From: a virus
Direction: 5' to 3' (one strand)
Length of the DNA stretch: 64,000 nt
IMG/VR virus record: IMGVR_UViG_3300029258_003221
Coordinates: 124,001-188,000 of that record
Of this stretch, positions 36,882-44,771 are shown one piece after another (position 1 is the first letter of the stretch; each line of letters starts with the position of its first letter). The position numbers and the translations under genes were made by a program. The notes beneath the pieces are model-generated. The model was not told where the DNA came from and searched no databases. It worked only from the letters and a program-made list of their open reading frames with translations.

Positions 36882-36995
36882 TTATCTGCCGTTGTAGGTA
36901 ATTGAGGGTTCGCAATTTTTGTTGAAGTGTGCGAAACTCATTCCAACGATGATATGATCGTCGGCTTCACTGATTACGGTGTATCCTTTGGACAT
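36882..36995 (-). CDS. Tiny protein (37 aa)
   Basis: GAGGTTGTT precedes ATG 36995, inside the end of the upstream gene. MSKGYTVISEADDHIIVGMS then HFNKNCEPSITYNGR; one Cys. Compact strands suggest a real small protein. Confidence 0.5.
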   Translation of the reverse strand: MSKGYTVISEADDHIIVGMSFAHFNKNCEPSITYNGR

Positions 36996-37255
36996 AACAA
37001 CCTCATTTGTTCTGTTCGGAAGGGTTGTGTAACTTCATCCCGAATACGTTGAAAAGCATGAGACATAGCCACATCAACGGTTGCCACATCAGCAGGATCA
37101 ATATCCAGATCGTCCATCAATGTGACTATTGCTTCGTCCAGAATCTGTCTGACCAGATCGCAGGTCATTGGGATTCTTTTGTATGCTTCCTGTTGAACGT
37201 GCTTTGGCATAGCACGTTGTTCGGGAGTCATATTTTGTTCAGATGAAGTTGTCAT
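36974..37255 (-). CDS. Helical protein, unknown (93 aa)
   Basis: ATG 37255 lies 13 bases after GACACC with only a weak ribosome site. MTTSSEQNMTPEQRAMPKHV, then helices with DLVRQILDEAIVTLMDDLDID. No family recognised. Confidence 0.6.
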   Translation of the reverse strand: MTTSSEQNMTPEQRAMPKHVQQEAYKRIPMTCDLVRQILDEAIVTLMDDLDIDPADVATVDVAMSHAFQRIRDEVTQPFRTEQMRLLCPKDTP

Positions 37256-37260
37256 GGCTT

Positions 37261-38025
37261 TTATACAGGTGTCCCCGATAGTGTGGTGAACAGCCTGAGA
37301 TATTCTTTGGGGTTCTTTTTCATCAGAGTTTCGATGGCATCGAGAATCTTCTGAGGATTGTTTTCCTTTCCTCTTGCCCGCTGCCCTTCTTCAATTGCCC
37401 GACTGACCGCTGCTACCTTCTGCCATTTAGCAGCGATAGACTTCTGTTCATCGGTCATCGGAGGAACTGACAGATCGATAGGTTCAAGGTCTGTCGGGTC
37501 GATATCCCCCACCCTTGGCTTTGCCTCATAAATGTTTGAGTAGTTCGGAGTGAATGAGGTTTTGACGTTATCGCTGCCAAACTTTTCACCGAGTACCATT
37601 GCCGGGTAGTAGTTATAAGAGATTGAACCATCGACGTTTCGTCGTGGGAGATCGTACTCTCTCCACTGACCGACAAGAGCAATCGGCTTCAACTTTGTTT
37701 CACCATCTTCAATGAAGGCTTCACAACGCACATAGTTGTTGAATCCGTTGTTGTAGTGAACAATCTGTCCCGGCTTCAGAGAAGCATAGAAACTTTCGTG
37801 GTCATCAGCTCTGCCTGACCAGAATTCTTCTGAAGACAAAGCAAGATGAATTTCTTCTCTGGTGAAGGCACGGGTCACACCGGAATAATCCGGGCAATCA
37901 ACAATCTGGCAAATCCAGACTCCCTGTCCACGGGAATGTTTGACTTCCCAACATGGGTTCGCATCAGCATGATGCCAATGAAACTTCAGACCTTTGGTGA
38001 TTCGTTTGCGAGTTGCTGTCGGCAT
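37261..38025 (-). CDS. Unknown protein (254 aa)
   Basis: CAGGGGACAACA precedes ATG 38025. First 70 residues basic with W-H-H-A-D-A-N-P-C-W and a G-V-T-R-A-F-T-R-E-E-I-H-L-A box; the middle reads like a small SH3 or barrel (LKPGQIVHYNNGFNNYVRCE); the C-terminal 80 residues are helical. Ends LSGTPV at the hexamer. No enzyme motif seen. Confidence 0.7.
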   Translation of the reverse strand: MPTATRKRITKGLKFHWHHADANPCWEVKHSRGQGVWICQIVDCPDYSGVTRAFTREEIHLALSSEEFWSGRADDHESFYASLKPGQIVHYNNGFNNYVRCEAFIEDGETKLKPIALVGQWREYDLPRRNVDGSISYNYYPAMVLGEKFGSDNVKTSFTPNYSNIYEAKPRVGDIDPTDLEPIDLSVPPMTDEQKSIAAKWQKVAAVSRAIEEGQRARGKENNPQKILDAIETLMKKNPKEYLRLFTTLSGTPV

Positions 38026-38049
38026 TGTTGTCCCCTGTTGAAGTATTGG

Positions 38050-38403
38050 TTATGTACTGTTGATGGGTGTCAACGAAGTACAGGAATTGACTTTTAGATA
38101 CGCTCTTGTTGAACCATAGGATTCGCCATAGATCGGTTCGTAAGTGAAATTAGCTTTACGAGACAGAAGTTGTCTGACTATCGGATCGAGTCGAACAGCA
38201 TCTGCGAGAGTATCATAGGTGACAACAACGCACGACATACGGTCGCCATCCCATCCACGGGTATCATCTTTGGCTGAATGTAAACCACGATCTTCCTTCA
38301 GTTCTTTGTTTACATCATCAGCAAGAGCAGTTGCTCTTTCGTATCCGCACATCAGATCGTATGCCACTCTGACGTAACGTTCTTCTTTTCTGATATGTGG
38401 CAT
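38050..38403 (-). CDS. Unknown protein (117 aa)
   Basis: AAAGGCAACTC precedes ATG 38403. Helical basic N-terminus, then MSCVVVTYDTLADAVRLDPIV and a Y/G-rich segment. Hexamer 38066 lies near the C-terminus as SLTP. Confidence 0.65.
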   Translation of the reverse strand: MPHIRKEERYVRVAYDLMCGYERATALADDVNKELKEDRGLHSAKDDTRGWDGDRMSCVVVTYDTLADAVRLDPIVRQLLSRKANFTYEPIYGESYGSTRAYLKVNSCTSLTPINST

Positions 38404-38421
38404 GAGTTGCCTTTGTAAGTC

Positions 38422-38500
38422 GGGACGGGGTGCATAACCCGTGCGTTTTATTGCACAATCATTTTACTTTTACAGATTGTGTTGGTTATTCCCCCGTCCC
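38422..38500 (-). ncRNA. Multi-branched RNA element between two genes
   Basis: GGGACGGGG (38422-38430) pairs with CCCCGTCCC (38492-38500); inside, TAACC/GGTTA, GTGC/GCAC and CACAATC/GATTGTG form a branched fold. The right arm overlaps the last codons of the 38486 gene. No U-run follows, so it may be a leader of the 38050 gene or a 3' structure. Confidence 0.5.
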
Positions 38501-38986
38501 CGTGTTTCTTTGTTTGAGAATTGTTTCTCGTGCTTCGATATGGGGTGTCAACTCTGATGAGGTTTTCACCCCTTTGAGTTGTTTCTTACGTCGTTCTCGG
38601 TTGGAATGGGTTTCGTGCCAGTCCTTAATTGCCTCTGCCATCACTTCTTCTGGGTTCAGCCCATTGTCTTCCGCATAGACTTCAACAAAGTCTACGATAT
38701 CCCGTCCAAGCTGAACGGTGGCATTGACTGTTCGTGCTTCAATCAGATGATCAGCAATAACATCCTGTGAGACAAAGTTTGCACGTTGATAGACAAGAAA
38801 TAATCTGGCAGCAATTCGCTTTTGGGCGAAGTGTGCTTTGTCTCGCACGTCCAGTTCATCATCGGCGTTGAGTCGGTTTTCCAGCACACAATAGAACGAA
38901 TACAGGGGACTCTGCATGTCCTTTGTTTCTTCGATGGTGCTGTTTATCAGATGAGTGAACTGTTCAACGGATTTTTTGTCAATCAT
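38486..38986 (-). CDS. Helical protein, unknown (166 aa)
   Basis: TAGGAGCAACC precedes ATG 38986. Long helices (VRDKAHFAQKRIAARLFLVYQ, LGRDIVDFVEVYAEDNG), basic patch SNRERRKKQLKGVK. Its 3' end forms part of the RNA element at 38422-38500. Confidence 0.7.
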   Translation of the reverse strand: MIDKKSVEQFTHLINSTIEETKDMQSPLYSFYCVLENRLNADDELDVRDKAHFAQKRIAARLFLVYQRANFVSQDVIADHLIEARTVNATVQLGRDIVDFVEVYAEDNGLNPEEVMAEAIKDWHETHSNRERRKKQLKGVKTSSELTPHIEARETILKQRNTGTGE

Positions 38987-38994
38987 GGTTGCTC

Positions 38995-39522
38995 CTATGC
39001 AACTTCGTGAAGTTTGTCGATGTACTCTTTGGCTTTATCGTAACCCCAAGCATGGATCATTTGACCGTCTTTGGTTACGTCTTCTTCAGGAAAGAGGGTG
39101 TCAGCTTTTTTATCAACGATGGTTTGTGACCAGTCGATGACGATGACACGTTTTCGCCATCCTGTTTTGATGTGACCGATTTCAGTAGTCACAATGTGCC
39201 AGACAGGATAAAAGGGTCTGTTGAGGTATTCGTTAGGAATGTCCTGAACGAAAATAGAACGATCACCAAAACAAGCGAGAAGTTGTTCTTTTTCGTTCTG
39301 GTTTCTTTGTTGAATCTCCGGGTCGTGAATAGATTCCAGATCTTCCAGTGCATAGAAAACCTTTTCGGTACACTGTCTGAAGACACGTGTTTCTTCGTAT
39401 GTTAAATCCTGAAGATCCAGCTTGGTTTTTACCAGTAGAACTGCACCATACGAAGCGCTGTCGATGCTGTGAGCAAATTCGTAACCAGCAGCTTTGAGGT
39501 TGTCTATATCTCTGAGGTTCAT
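38995..39522 (-). CDS. Unknown protein (175 aa), C-terminus HEVA
   Basis: AAAGGATAAACAAT precedes ATG 39522. Contains W-R-K-R-V-I-V-I-D-W-S-Q-T-I-V-D-K-K, which recalls a phosphatase-like D-x-x-x-T-I/V, but a second Asp at D+2 is missing so no activity is claimed. Hexamer 39097 encodes A-D-T-L. Confidence 0.65.
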   Translation of the reverse strand: MNLRDIDNLKAAGYEFAHSIDSASYGAVLLVKTKLDLQDLTYEETRVFRQCTEKVFYALEDLESIHDPEIQQRNQNEKEQLLACFGDRSIFVQDIPNEYLNRPFYPVWHIVTTEIGHIKTGWRKRVIVIDWSQTIVDKKADTLFPEEDVTKDGQMIHAWGYDKAKEYIDKLHEVA

Positions 39523-39527
39523 ATTGT

Positions 39528-39881
39528 TTATCCTTTGATTGCCTGCATGGCAGCTTCCTCTGTTTCTCCGAGGAAATCTCCATAAACTCTGTGAGTGGGG
39601 TCATCCCCTTGAAACCAATATCCTGTTCGGGTGTCCCCGAATCGGTCTTCTGCTTTCACGTAAGTACAACCAAGTGCTATCAGTTGCTCATGGGCTGAAG
39701 CAGTGGCTTTGCAGATTGAGACCGTGATTTGATCGACGACATAGCAAAGTGTGCCAGTTTCAATATCACAGGCATTCCAATTTCCATTGCCACTGTTCTT
39801 TTGGAGTTTCACATGCTCCAAGTCATCGATGTAGAATTTTGCACCGGGAGCAAGGTCGCCGAATTTGATTTGGGTCAACAT
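39528..39881 (-). CDS. Small barrel protein, paralogue of the 39893 gene (117 aa)
   Basis: AAGGAACACAGC precedes ATG 39881. FGDLAPGAKFYIDDLEHVKL ... NWNACDIETGTLCYV shares F-x-x-L-x-P-G-x-x-F, the v-K-L strand and N-A-C-x-I-x-T-G-x-L-C-x-V with the next gene, so the two are tandem duplicates. Similar small proteins occur in many plasmids. Function unknown. Confidence 0.7.
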   Translation of the reverse strand: MLTQIKFGDLAPGAKFYIDDLEHVKLQKNSGNGNWNACDIETGTLCYVVDQITVSICKATASAHEQLIALGCTYVKAEDRFGDTRTGYWFQGDDPTHRVYGDFLGETEEAAMQAIKG

Positions 39882-39892
39882 GCTGTGTTCCT

Positions 39893-40492
39893 TTAGCCTA
39901 TCAAATTATCATTGCCGCACCAGTCAGATTCAGCAACGTGGTAGCACTCCAAGGACAGACTCACGAAACCTTGCCTTTGTATGTGGCATTCCAGTGTTTC
40001 AGGGTCGGTATAAACCTGTGAAGAGGTGTCAGCAAATTCATTTTCAATTTCAGTATGGATATCAAACAGACCTACAGCATCATTGCTTGGATCGTGTTTG
40101 TTCCAGTTTTTGATTGCCTCTCCGAGTCGTCGTTTGATTTCATTTTCACTCACATCAAACAACGCACACCCCTCTACCGCAACAATGATTGGATGCTCTG
40201 AATGGCTCAGATAGAAACGAAACGGCTGAACTGCCCCTTGGATCTCAGCTCTAACCTCACAATTCTTGTGTTCGGGAACTTCACACAGACAGCCTGTGCT
40301 GATCTCACAGGCGTTGAAATTGTTTGTTGGTTCATCAAGTTTGACATGACATTTGATGTCACCCCAGTTCTCAGCCCAGAATCTTTGTCCGGGCAGAACT
40401 TCGCTGAATGGTTTTTGAATGGTGCGATTTGGCTTCATTGTGAGGGCGATATCAGAGGACATATCGAAAGATGCGGAATTTGATTGAGTCAC
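39893..40492 (-). CDS. Two-part protein with the same barrel as its neighbour (199 aa)
   Basis: AAGGCGAACT precedes GTG 40492; an ATG 30 bases in is the alternative. Residues 25-75 (FSEVLPGQRFWAENWGDIK ... FNACEISTGCLCEV) repeat the domain of the 39528 gene; the remaining 120 residues are a separate acidic part with CALFDVSENEIKRRLGEAIK. Hexamer 40025 encodes A-D-T-S. Confidence 0.7.
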   Translation of the reverse strand: MTQSNSASFDMSSDIALTMKPNRTIQKPFSEVLPGQRFWAENWGDIKCHVKLDEPTNNFNACEISTGCLCEVPEHKNCEVRAEIQGAVQPFRFYLSHSEHPIIVAVEGCALFDVSENEIKRRLGEAIKNWNKHDPSNDAVGLFDIHTEIENEFADTSSQVYTDPETLECHIQRQGFVSLSLECYHVAESDWCGNDNLIG

Positions 40493-40553
40493 AGTTCGCC
40501 TTAGTAGTTGAATTTAGTAATCGGCTTGAGTGATGCTACCCTATAAGGGTGTC

Positions 40554-40745
40554 TCAATCTTTGTAGATCAATTGTTTATCATAATCCGGTGCAAGATCGG
40601 ATTCAAAACACTTGACCTTCGACCCATCCTCTAATTCGATTGTAACGGGTCTGTTGCGTAACAAACTGATTTGATGAATTGCAGACACAGTACAAAGATT
40701 CCCTTTATACCGTGCTTTCCTGCCAACGTAGATGACGATTGCCAT
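40554..40745 (-). CDS. Small barrel protein, unknown (63 aa)
   Basis: TTAGGAACATT precedes ATG 40745; the longer frame has no ribosome site. MAIVIYVGRKARYKGNLCTV then PVTIELEDGSKVKC has the look of an SH3-like fold. TGA is followed by GACACCC. Confidence 0.65.
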   Translation of the reverse strand: MAIVIYVGRKARYKGNLCTVSAIHQISLLRNRPVTIELEDGSKVKCFESDLAPDYDKQLIYKD

Positions 40746-40752
40746 AATGTTC

Positions 40753-40989
40753 CTAAGCGTAGGTATGCGGAAGTTTCTTTGGTGACCCATCAACGAGTCG
40801 ATAAGCCCCGATGAAAGCACCTGTGAATTTGTTTTGAACGTCCAGCACTTCACCTTCGTTGAACACCTTGGAATGAAGCGCTCTGTCGAGAGCAATATCA
40901 AAAGTTTCTGCTTCAAAGTAATGTCCCTGTCGTTTCGAGAAGTCTCCATCTTCGTACATTTCGGGACGTGTGACACGAATTTCAATCAT
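40753..40989 (-). CDS. Unknown protein (78 aa)
   Basis: AAAGGAAGAACA precedes ATG 40989. IEIRVTRPEMYEDGDFSKRQGHYFEA, typical of small phage proteins with an R-Q-G-H-y-i-e-A strand; helical middle. Function unknown. Confidence 0.65.
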   Translation of the reverse strand: MIEIRVTRPEMYEDGDFSKRQGHYFEAETFDIALDRALHSKVFNEGEVLDVQNKFTGAFIGAYRLVDGSPKKLPHTYA

Positions 40990-41000
40990 TGTTCTTCCTT

Positions 41001-41222
41001 TCAGGATGGGATGGTACAGCGGAAACATCCGTTGCCATCATCCACGAGTTTTTCAGCCTCAATCATGGCATCGAGAAACTGGTTGGCTTCCTGTTCATTG
41101 AGGCTTGTCAGTTTAACCAGTTCGTTTATCAGGTGTCCACGTGAGTTGTTGCCCTTTTCACATTCTGTCCCGACAACGGAGACATAGAAGTGAACATCAA
41201 GTGTAAGAATTGGATTTACCAT
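41001..41222 (-). CDS. Unknown protein (73 aa)
   Basis: TGGAGTTTCCACA precedes ATG 41222, overlapping the previous stop. Contains RGHLINELVKLTSLNEQEANQ; hexamer 41132 is read as RGHL, the second codon frame. Confidence 0.6.
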   Translation of the reverse strand: MVNPILTLDVHFYVSVVGTECEKGNNSRGHLINELVKLTSLNEQEANQFLDAMIEAEKLVDDGNGCFRCTIPS

Positions 41223-41482
41223 TGTGGAAACTCCAACCAAAATTGGCCAATGATTTCTTTTTTGTCAACGGAGACGATAGTTCGTGTATGATGTGTCTTG
41301 CCGTTAATTTCGTATGTGGTGTCAACCATTTGTGCATCGGGATGGTTTTGTTCGTTTTCAAACAACCAAACAGAAACAGTGTGGTTCAGAAACCCAATTG
41401 CGGTGTAAACGGAAACCTCTTCATATCCGGCAACCTGCCTTTGTTCACCATTAAATTCAGACAGGATCTGTACTGTTGCCAT
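41216..41482 (-). CDS. Unknown protein (88 aa)
   Basis: CGGAGAAA precedes ATG 41482, 26 bases inside the upstream gene. Beta-rich with YTAIGFLNHTVSVWLFENEQ. Hexamer 41318 encodes V-D-T-T. Confidence 0.6.
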   Translation of the reverse strand: MATVQILSEFNGEQRQVAGYEEVSVYTAIGFLNHTVSVWLFENEQNHPDAQMVDTTYEINGKTHHTRTIVSVDKKEIIGQFWLEFPQW

Positions 41483-41648
41483 TTTCTCCGCTTTCAATCA
41501 AATGAAGAGCAGTAAAGAACCAAACGCACCCCACGAAGCTATAAATGAAAACTTCCAGTGCAGCCTTTATCCCACCAACTGATGCAATGAAGACAAAGAA
41601 TGTCACAAACATTGCAACGATCATCGCAATTCCGATGTATTTTTTCAT
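41457..41648 (-). CDS. Small membrane protein (63 aa)
   Basis: AAAGGACACCTG precedes ATG 41648, which overlaps the previous stop (TGATG). Two hydrophobic segments (IAMIVAMFVTFFVFIASVGG, EVFIYSFVGCVWFFTALHLI). Confidence 0.7.
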   Translation of the reverse strand: MKKYIGIAMIVAMFVTFFVFIASVGGIKAALEVFIYSFVGCVWFFTALHLIESGENGNSTDPV

Positions 41649-41923
41649 CAGGTGTCCTTTCTGTTCGATTCTCTTGCCTTTTCCAAATCAATGATTTGGG
41701 GTTCCTGTTCGTTGATGTCTTTGTAAACAATCAGTCGCAGAGAACCATTGTAGTATTCGATACCAAGAGGAGAACCGTGACCATCTTCACTGGTCGCATC
41801 ACCATATCCTTCAGGCAGTACCCAAAGGATATCACTGGTCCCGTCGAATTCGATATTCAGCTTCGGTCGCTGAGCGTTCGGGTTGTCTCCGCAATCGATA
41901 AGTTGATGTTTTGCGATTGCCAT
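41648..41923 (-). CDS. Unknown protein (91 aa), ends RKDT
   Basis: GAAGGAAACAACA precedes ATG 41923. KLNIEFDGTSDILWVLPEGYG and SPLGIEYYNGSLRLIVYKDI suggest a small beta fold. Stop formed by GACACC-TGA, shared with the next start. Confidence 0.65.
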   Translation of the reverse strand: MAIAKHQLIDCGDNPNAQRPKLNIEFDGTSDILWVLPEGYGDATSEDGHGSPLGIEYYNGSLRLIVYKDINEQEPQIIDLEKARESNRKDT

Positions 41924-42155
41924 TGTTGTTTCCTTCGAGTTGATTGATTCTTTGTTCAAGGTGTTCGATTTGTTTTAGGTGGGTGTTCAGTATCTCCCAC
42001 TGTTCCTGTGTCCAGTTGGATGGCTTCCCTGACAAAGTGTACTTGGCATTTTCTTTTTCAGAATTCAAGCAGACAATAAGAACAATGCCCAACAGAATAG
42101 AAGAAGCAACAATGAACAGCATCATGCAAAATGAAAGCAGTTTGTGAAAACTCAT
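41832..42155 (-). CDS. Membrane-anchored coiled-coil protein (107 aa)
   Basis: TGAGGAAGCAACA precedes ATG 42155 (ATGA overlap). An N-terminal membrane helix (MMLFIVASSILLGIVLIVC) is followed by a charged helix with EQRINQLEGNNNG. The last 30 residues overlap the 41648 gene by 92 bases in another frame, so the true end could be shorter. Confidence 0.6.
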   Translation of the reverse strand: MSFHKLLSFCMMLFIVASSILLGIVLIVCLNSEKENAKYTLSGKPSNWTQEQWEILNTHLKQIEHLEQRINQLEGNNNGNRKTSTYRLRRQPERSATEAEYRIRRDQ

Positions 42156-42355
42156 TGTTGCTTCCTCAAGTGTGGAAATTCATCTGAGACCTTCACTACC
42201 TCAACATCCAAAATGAGATGTGGGTTAAAGTAAACAGTGATTTCTTCTGGGTCAGATGCTATGGCATCTGTTACGTGACTGATTTCTTTGATCGGAACAA
42301 AGTCTTCAGCGTCCAAGTCCACAGCGAGCGTAACGTAGACACGTCTTCCTGCCAT
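42152..42355 (-). CDS. Small protein, unknown (67 aa)
   Basis: GGAGAAGAACTGGA precedes ATG 42355. GRRVYVTLAVDLDAEDFVPI; alpha/beta. It overlaps the upstream gene by 85 bases in another frame. Confidence 0.55.
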   Translation of the reverse strand: MAGRRVYVTLAVDLDAEDFVPIKEISHVTDAIASDPEEITVYFNPHLILDVEVVKVSDEFPHLRKQQ

Positions 42356-42876
42356 TCCAGTTCTTCTCCATAGTCAGGGGGATCGATTCGTGTTCCACTG
42401 TCGTGGTAGGTGTCCAGTTTTACCTTACGACACTTCCAGTCACGACACAGAACCACAGCGACAATAGAATCACTGGATTCACGTGTGTTTTGGTGACATT
42501 CAACAGACTCAATGTAAAGCACACGTCGGATGCGTGGTGGTTCAGGATCATCAAAGGTCGCTTCGTACTCAACACTGATCAGTTCGTTAGCATCATTGCG
42601 ACCAAACTTGCGATGCATGACCGGGGTATTGTCAGCATACCACTGCTTTGTTTCTGCCCAATCTTTGTGTGTTTCCTCAGTGATTCGTACCAGTTCAGGT
42701 CCGGTTTCAGAAACCTCACTGAGTGACTGTTCCATACGTCGGTTGTCTTCGTCGATCTCATTCCAGAGATCAACCATATAATCTTCTGGCTGTTGTCCGG
42801 TTCGCTGTGCTTCTTCGGCAATAAACTCAAAGTGAGTCATTACAGTGCAACCAGTTACAGGGTCGGTCTTCGGCAT
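42271..42876 (-). CDS. Unknown protein (201 aa)
   Basis: TAAGGAAACAAACA precedes ATG 42876. Helical acidic first half with FIAEEAQRTGQQPEDYMVDL, beta-rich second half with YIESVECHQNTRESSDSIV. Hexamer 42409 encodes D-T-Y. The C-terminal 28 residues overlap the 42152 gene. Confidence 0.65.
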   Translation of the reverse strand: MPKTDPVTGCTVMTHFEFIAEEAQRTGQQPEDYMVDLWNEIDEDNRRMEQSLSEVSETGPELVRITEETHKDWAETKQWYADNTPVMHRKFGRNDANELISVEYEATFDDPEPPRIRRVLYIESVECHQNTRESSDSIVAVVLCRDWKCRKVKLDTYHDSGTRIDPPDYGEELEWQEDVSTLRSLWTWTLKTLFRSKKSVT

Positions 42877-42925
42877 TGTTTGTTTCCTTAATGGGAGTTG
42901 TTGAATGCCGGTTTACCGGGTGTCT

Positions 42926-43201
42926 TTAAGCAGGCACTCGACGCCAAACGATCATCCTCATGATTTCTGCAATCCGTTCGAGTCTTGGTTCCATTGTAGG
43001 ATCAAGATCATTGATCGCATAGAAATCTGGATTCTTGCCCATTACGTCAATGTCTACTTTTCGGGTTTCTTCGCCATGTGGTGGAGAATAGAACGAGTTT
43101 TCTTCTCCCGTTTCGTATTCAACGATAGCATCGACGAGTTTCGCCAGACGTTCGTATTCACCCAAAGTGTAAGGGGCGATTGCCAGATTCTTGTTAATCA
43201 T
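42926..43201 (-). CDS. Unknown protein (91 aa), ends RVPA
   Basis: AGAGGAGTGACA precedes ATG 43201. LGEYERLAKLVDAIVEYETGEE and a C-terminal helix RLERIAEIMRMIVWRRV. TAA is followed by AGACACCC. Confidence 0.65.
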   Translation of the reverse strand: MINKNLAIAPYTLGEYERLAKLVDAIVEYETGEENSFYSPPHGEETRKVDIDVMGKNPDFYAINDLDPTMEPRLERIAEIMRMIVWRRVPA

Positions 43202-43203
43202 TG

Positions 43204-43554
43204 TCACTCCTCTGGTGGATCATCCAGCAACAGAACTGCCATTGTTGTTGGAGATTTGTCTTCATGAGTCGATCTGAAGTTTGTTGGACCGCAACCAAGT
43301 GCCATCACTCGTTGTGTGGGAACTTTGGCTGAACCATTTTCAACATGGTGTCCAGTTTTGTGTGCCATAATATCAACGCACTTCGGAACACCTACTTCAG
43401 AGTAAGAGCAAAAAGCAAAGGTCACATGCTGACCATTTGACAGAACGCAACTTAGTGTTGAGTGACCATCGGGAACATCGATGGTAATATGAGGACCATT
43501 GTTGTAAACGGGATACCCGTCTGCTTCTGCCTGTTCACGTGTCCTAGTTTCCAT
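43204..43554 (-). CDS. Unknown protein (116 aa)
   Basis: GGAAGATACTA precedes ATG 43554, overlapping the previous stop (TAATG). Beta-rich with HVTFAFCSYSEVGVPKCVDIM. Hexamer 43347 is read as GHHV, the second codon frame. Confidence 0.65.
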   Translation of the reverse strand: METRTREQAEADGYPVYNNGPHITIDVPDGHSTLSCVLSNGQHVTFAFCSYSEVGVPKCVDIMAHKTGHHVENGSAKVPTQRVMALGCGPTNFRSTHEDKSPTTMAVLLLDDPPEE

Positions 43555-43745
43555 TAGTATCTTCCTTCCACTTTGTGTACCATTGATTCAGTAGATTTGG
43601 AATTTGCTGTATTTCGGATTGCGTCTAAAGTCTGGACAACCTGTTCATCAATCCACGAATCAATGTTTGGGATATGTGAATTGTTCTGAAGAAATCGAAG
43701 TCTCAGACTCTTGACTGCAAACTCCCATGCGTCATTCTGTTTCAT
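43554..43745 (-). CDS. Helical protein, unknown (63 aa)
   Basis: ATAGGAGACATCC precedes ATG 43745; GACATCC is a one-base variant of the hexamer. WEFAVKSLRLRFLQNNSHI and QVVQTLDAIRNTANSK are helices. Confidence 0.6.
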   Translation of the reverse strand: MKQNDAWEFAVKSLRLRFLQNNSHIPNIDSWIDEQVVQTLDAIRNTANSKSTESMVHKVEGRY

Positions 43746-43754
43746 GGATGTCTC

Positions 43755-44024
43755 CTATGGAAGATAATCACCAATGTGATGATCTGGTTTTCTGATACCA
43801 TCCTTGGTAACAAGGTTTACCGTTTTCCCATTAGTAACACGCAGTTCCACACCAGAGGGCACATGATAATCTATGATTTCTCCAGTAATGTTGGTAACAA
43901 TGGTTACTCGTTTCTTCCTGAAGGCATCTTTGAACATAGCTCCAGCAAATCCGCCGATAAGACCAGCAACCATGCCAAGTGTAATCAAAGATGAATTATC
44001 GATACTGTCAAACAGTTCAAGCAT
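43755..44024 (-). CDS. Membrane-anchored protein (89 aa)
   Basis: AAGGAACATC precedes ATG 44024. LITLGMVAGLIGGFAGAMF is a membrane helix followed by the basic DAFRKKR (positive-inside) and a small beta domain (VTIVTNITGEIIDYHVPSG) in the cytoplasm. Confidence 0.7.
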   Translation of the reverse strand: MLELFDSIDNSSLITLGMVAGLIGGFAGAMFKDAFRKKRVTIVTNITGEIIDYHVPSGVELRVTNGKTVNLVTKDGIRKPDHHIGDYLP

Positions 44025-44032
44025 GATGTTCC

Positions 44033-44401
44033 TTAGACGTTAGGTAGAGATCGATCTTCCACTCGAACATTCTGGACAAAGATTTGTGCCAGTTTCATGC
44101 TTGCTTCATTGCGAAGATCGCACGTACTGGCACTGACTCCCTTTTCGGCAAGATGTTCCAGCCAGCCAACACAGAATCGAGTGATGCCCTGTTGCAGTGT
44201 TCGGTGATCTCGGGACATTTTGTCAATGGCATAAGCACATGCTTCGTCGCCACTCATCTTGTTGACGAATTGGGAGAACGTCTCAGCGAATTCTTCACCA
44301 CGTTTCTGATCCTTATAGTCAATTTCAGACTGTGGACCTTCTTCAATGCGGTCGAATGCTGAGGAGTATGAAGTTCGGTAGAATTTGGTTTCAGTGGTCA
44401 T
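44033..44401 (-). CDS. Helical protein, unknown (122 aa)
   Basis: CAGGAGTCGATGA precedes ATG 44401. Helices FAETFSQFVNKMSGDEACAY and RTLQQGITRFCVGWLEHLAE. The leader carries GACACCTGATAATTAACC. No family recognised. Confidence 0.65.
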   Translation of the reverse strand: MTTETKFYRTSYSSAFDRIEEGPQSEIDYKDQKRGEEFAETFSQFVNKMSGDEACAYAIDKMSRDHRTLQQGITRFCVGWLEHLAEKGVSASTCDLRNEASMKLAQIFVQNVRVEDRSLPNV

Positions 44402-44447
44402 TCATCGACTCCTGCAATGTTAGAGGTAACAATCAACAGGTTAATTA

Positions 44448-44753
44448 TCAGGTGTCTTTGATGAACAAGACAGCTTGATTTGCTGAACCTGAAAACAGCA
44501 CTTCGTCTTCAACGTCATCATCTGGATACGGATACACAGTAGCCACTATCCCGTTTCCTTTGCCTTTATCACAGAAATTAACGTAATAGTCTGATTCCCT
44601 AGAAAGGTTAAAATCCTCACCGCCAAAACCTACGCCATGACCTGAAAACTCAAACCCAATCTCGCCCAATTCCCTCATTGCTTTGGCAATCGGCCAACGT
44701 GGCTCATACCACTCAATTTCCTGTTCGATATCTTTTTGGGCTTGTGTGGTCAT
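44448..44753 (-). CDS. Unknown protein (101 aa), ends IKDT
   Basis: AAAGGGAAATC precedes ATG 44753. Glycine-rich centre (GFEFSGHGVGFGGEDFNL) in a beta context. Stop formed by GACACC-TGA. Confidence 0.65.
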   Translation of the reverse strand: MTTQAQKDIEQEIEWYEPRWPIAKAMRELGEIGFEFSGHGVGFGGEDFNLSRESDYYVNFCDKGKGNGIVATVYPYPDDDVEDEVLFSGSANQAVLFIKDT

Positions 44754-44771
44754 GATTTCCCTTTGGGTGTC

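Noticed and set aside
38995-39522. HAD-type phosphatase (V-I-V-I-D-W-S-Q-T)
   Set aside because: The second Asp of D-x-D and the downstream motifs II-IV are not visible; a resemblance only.
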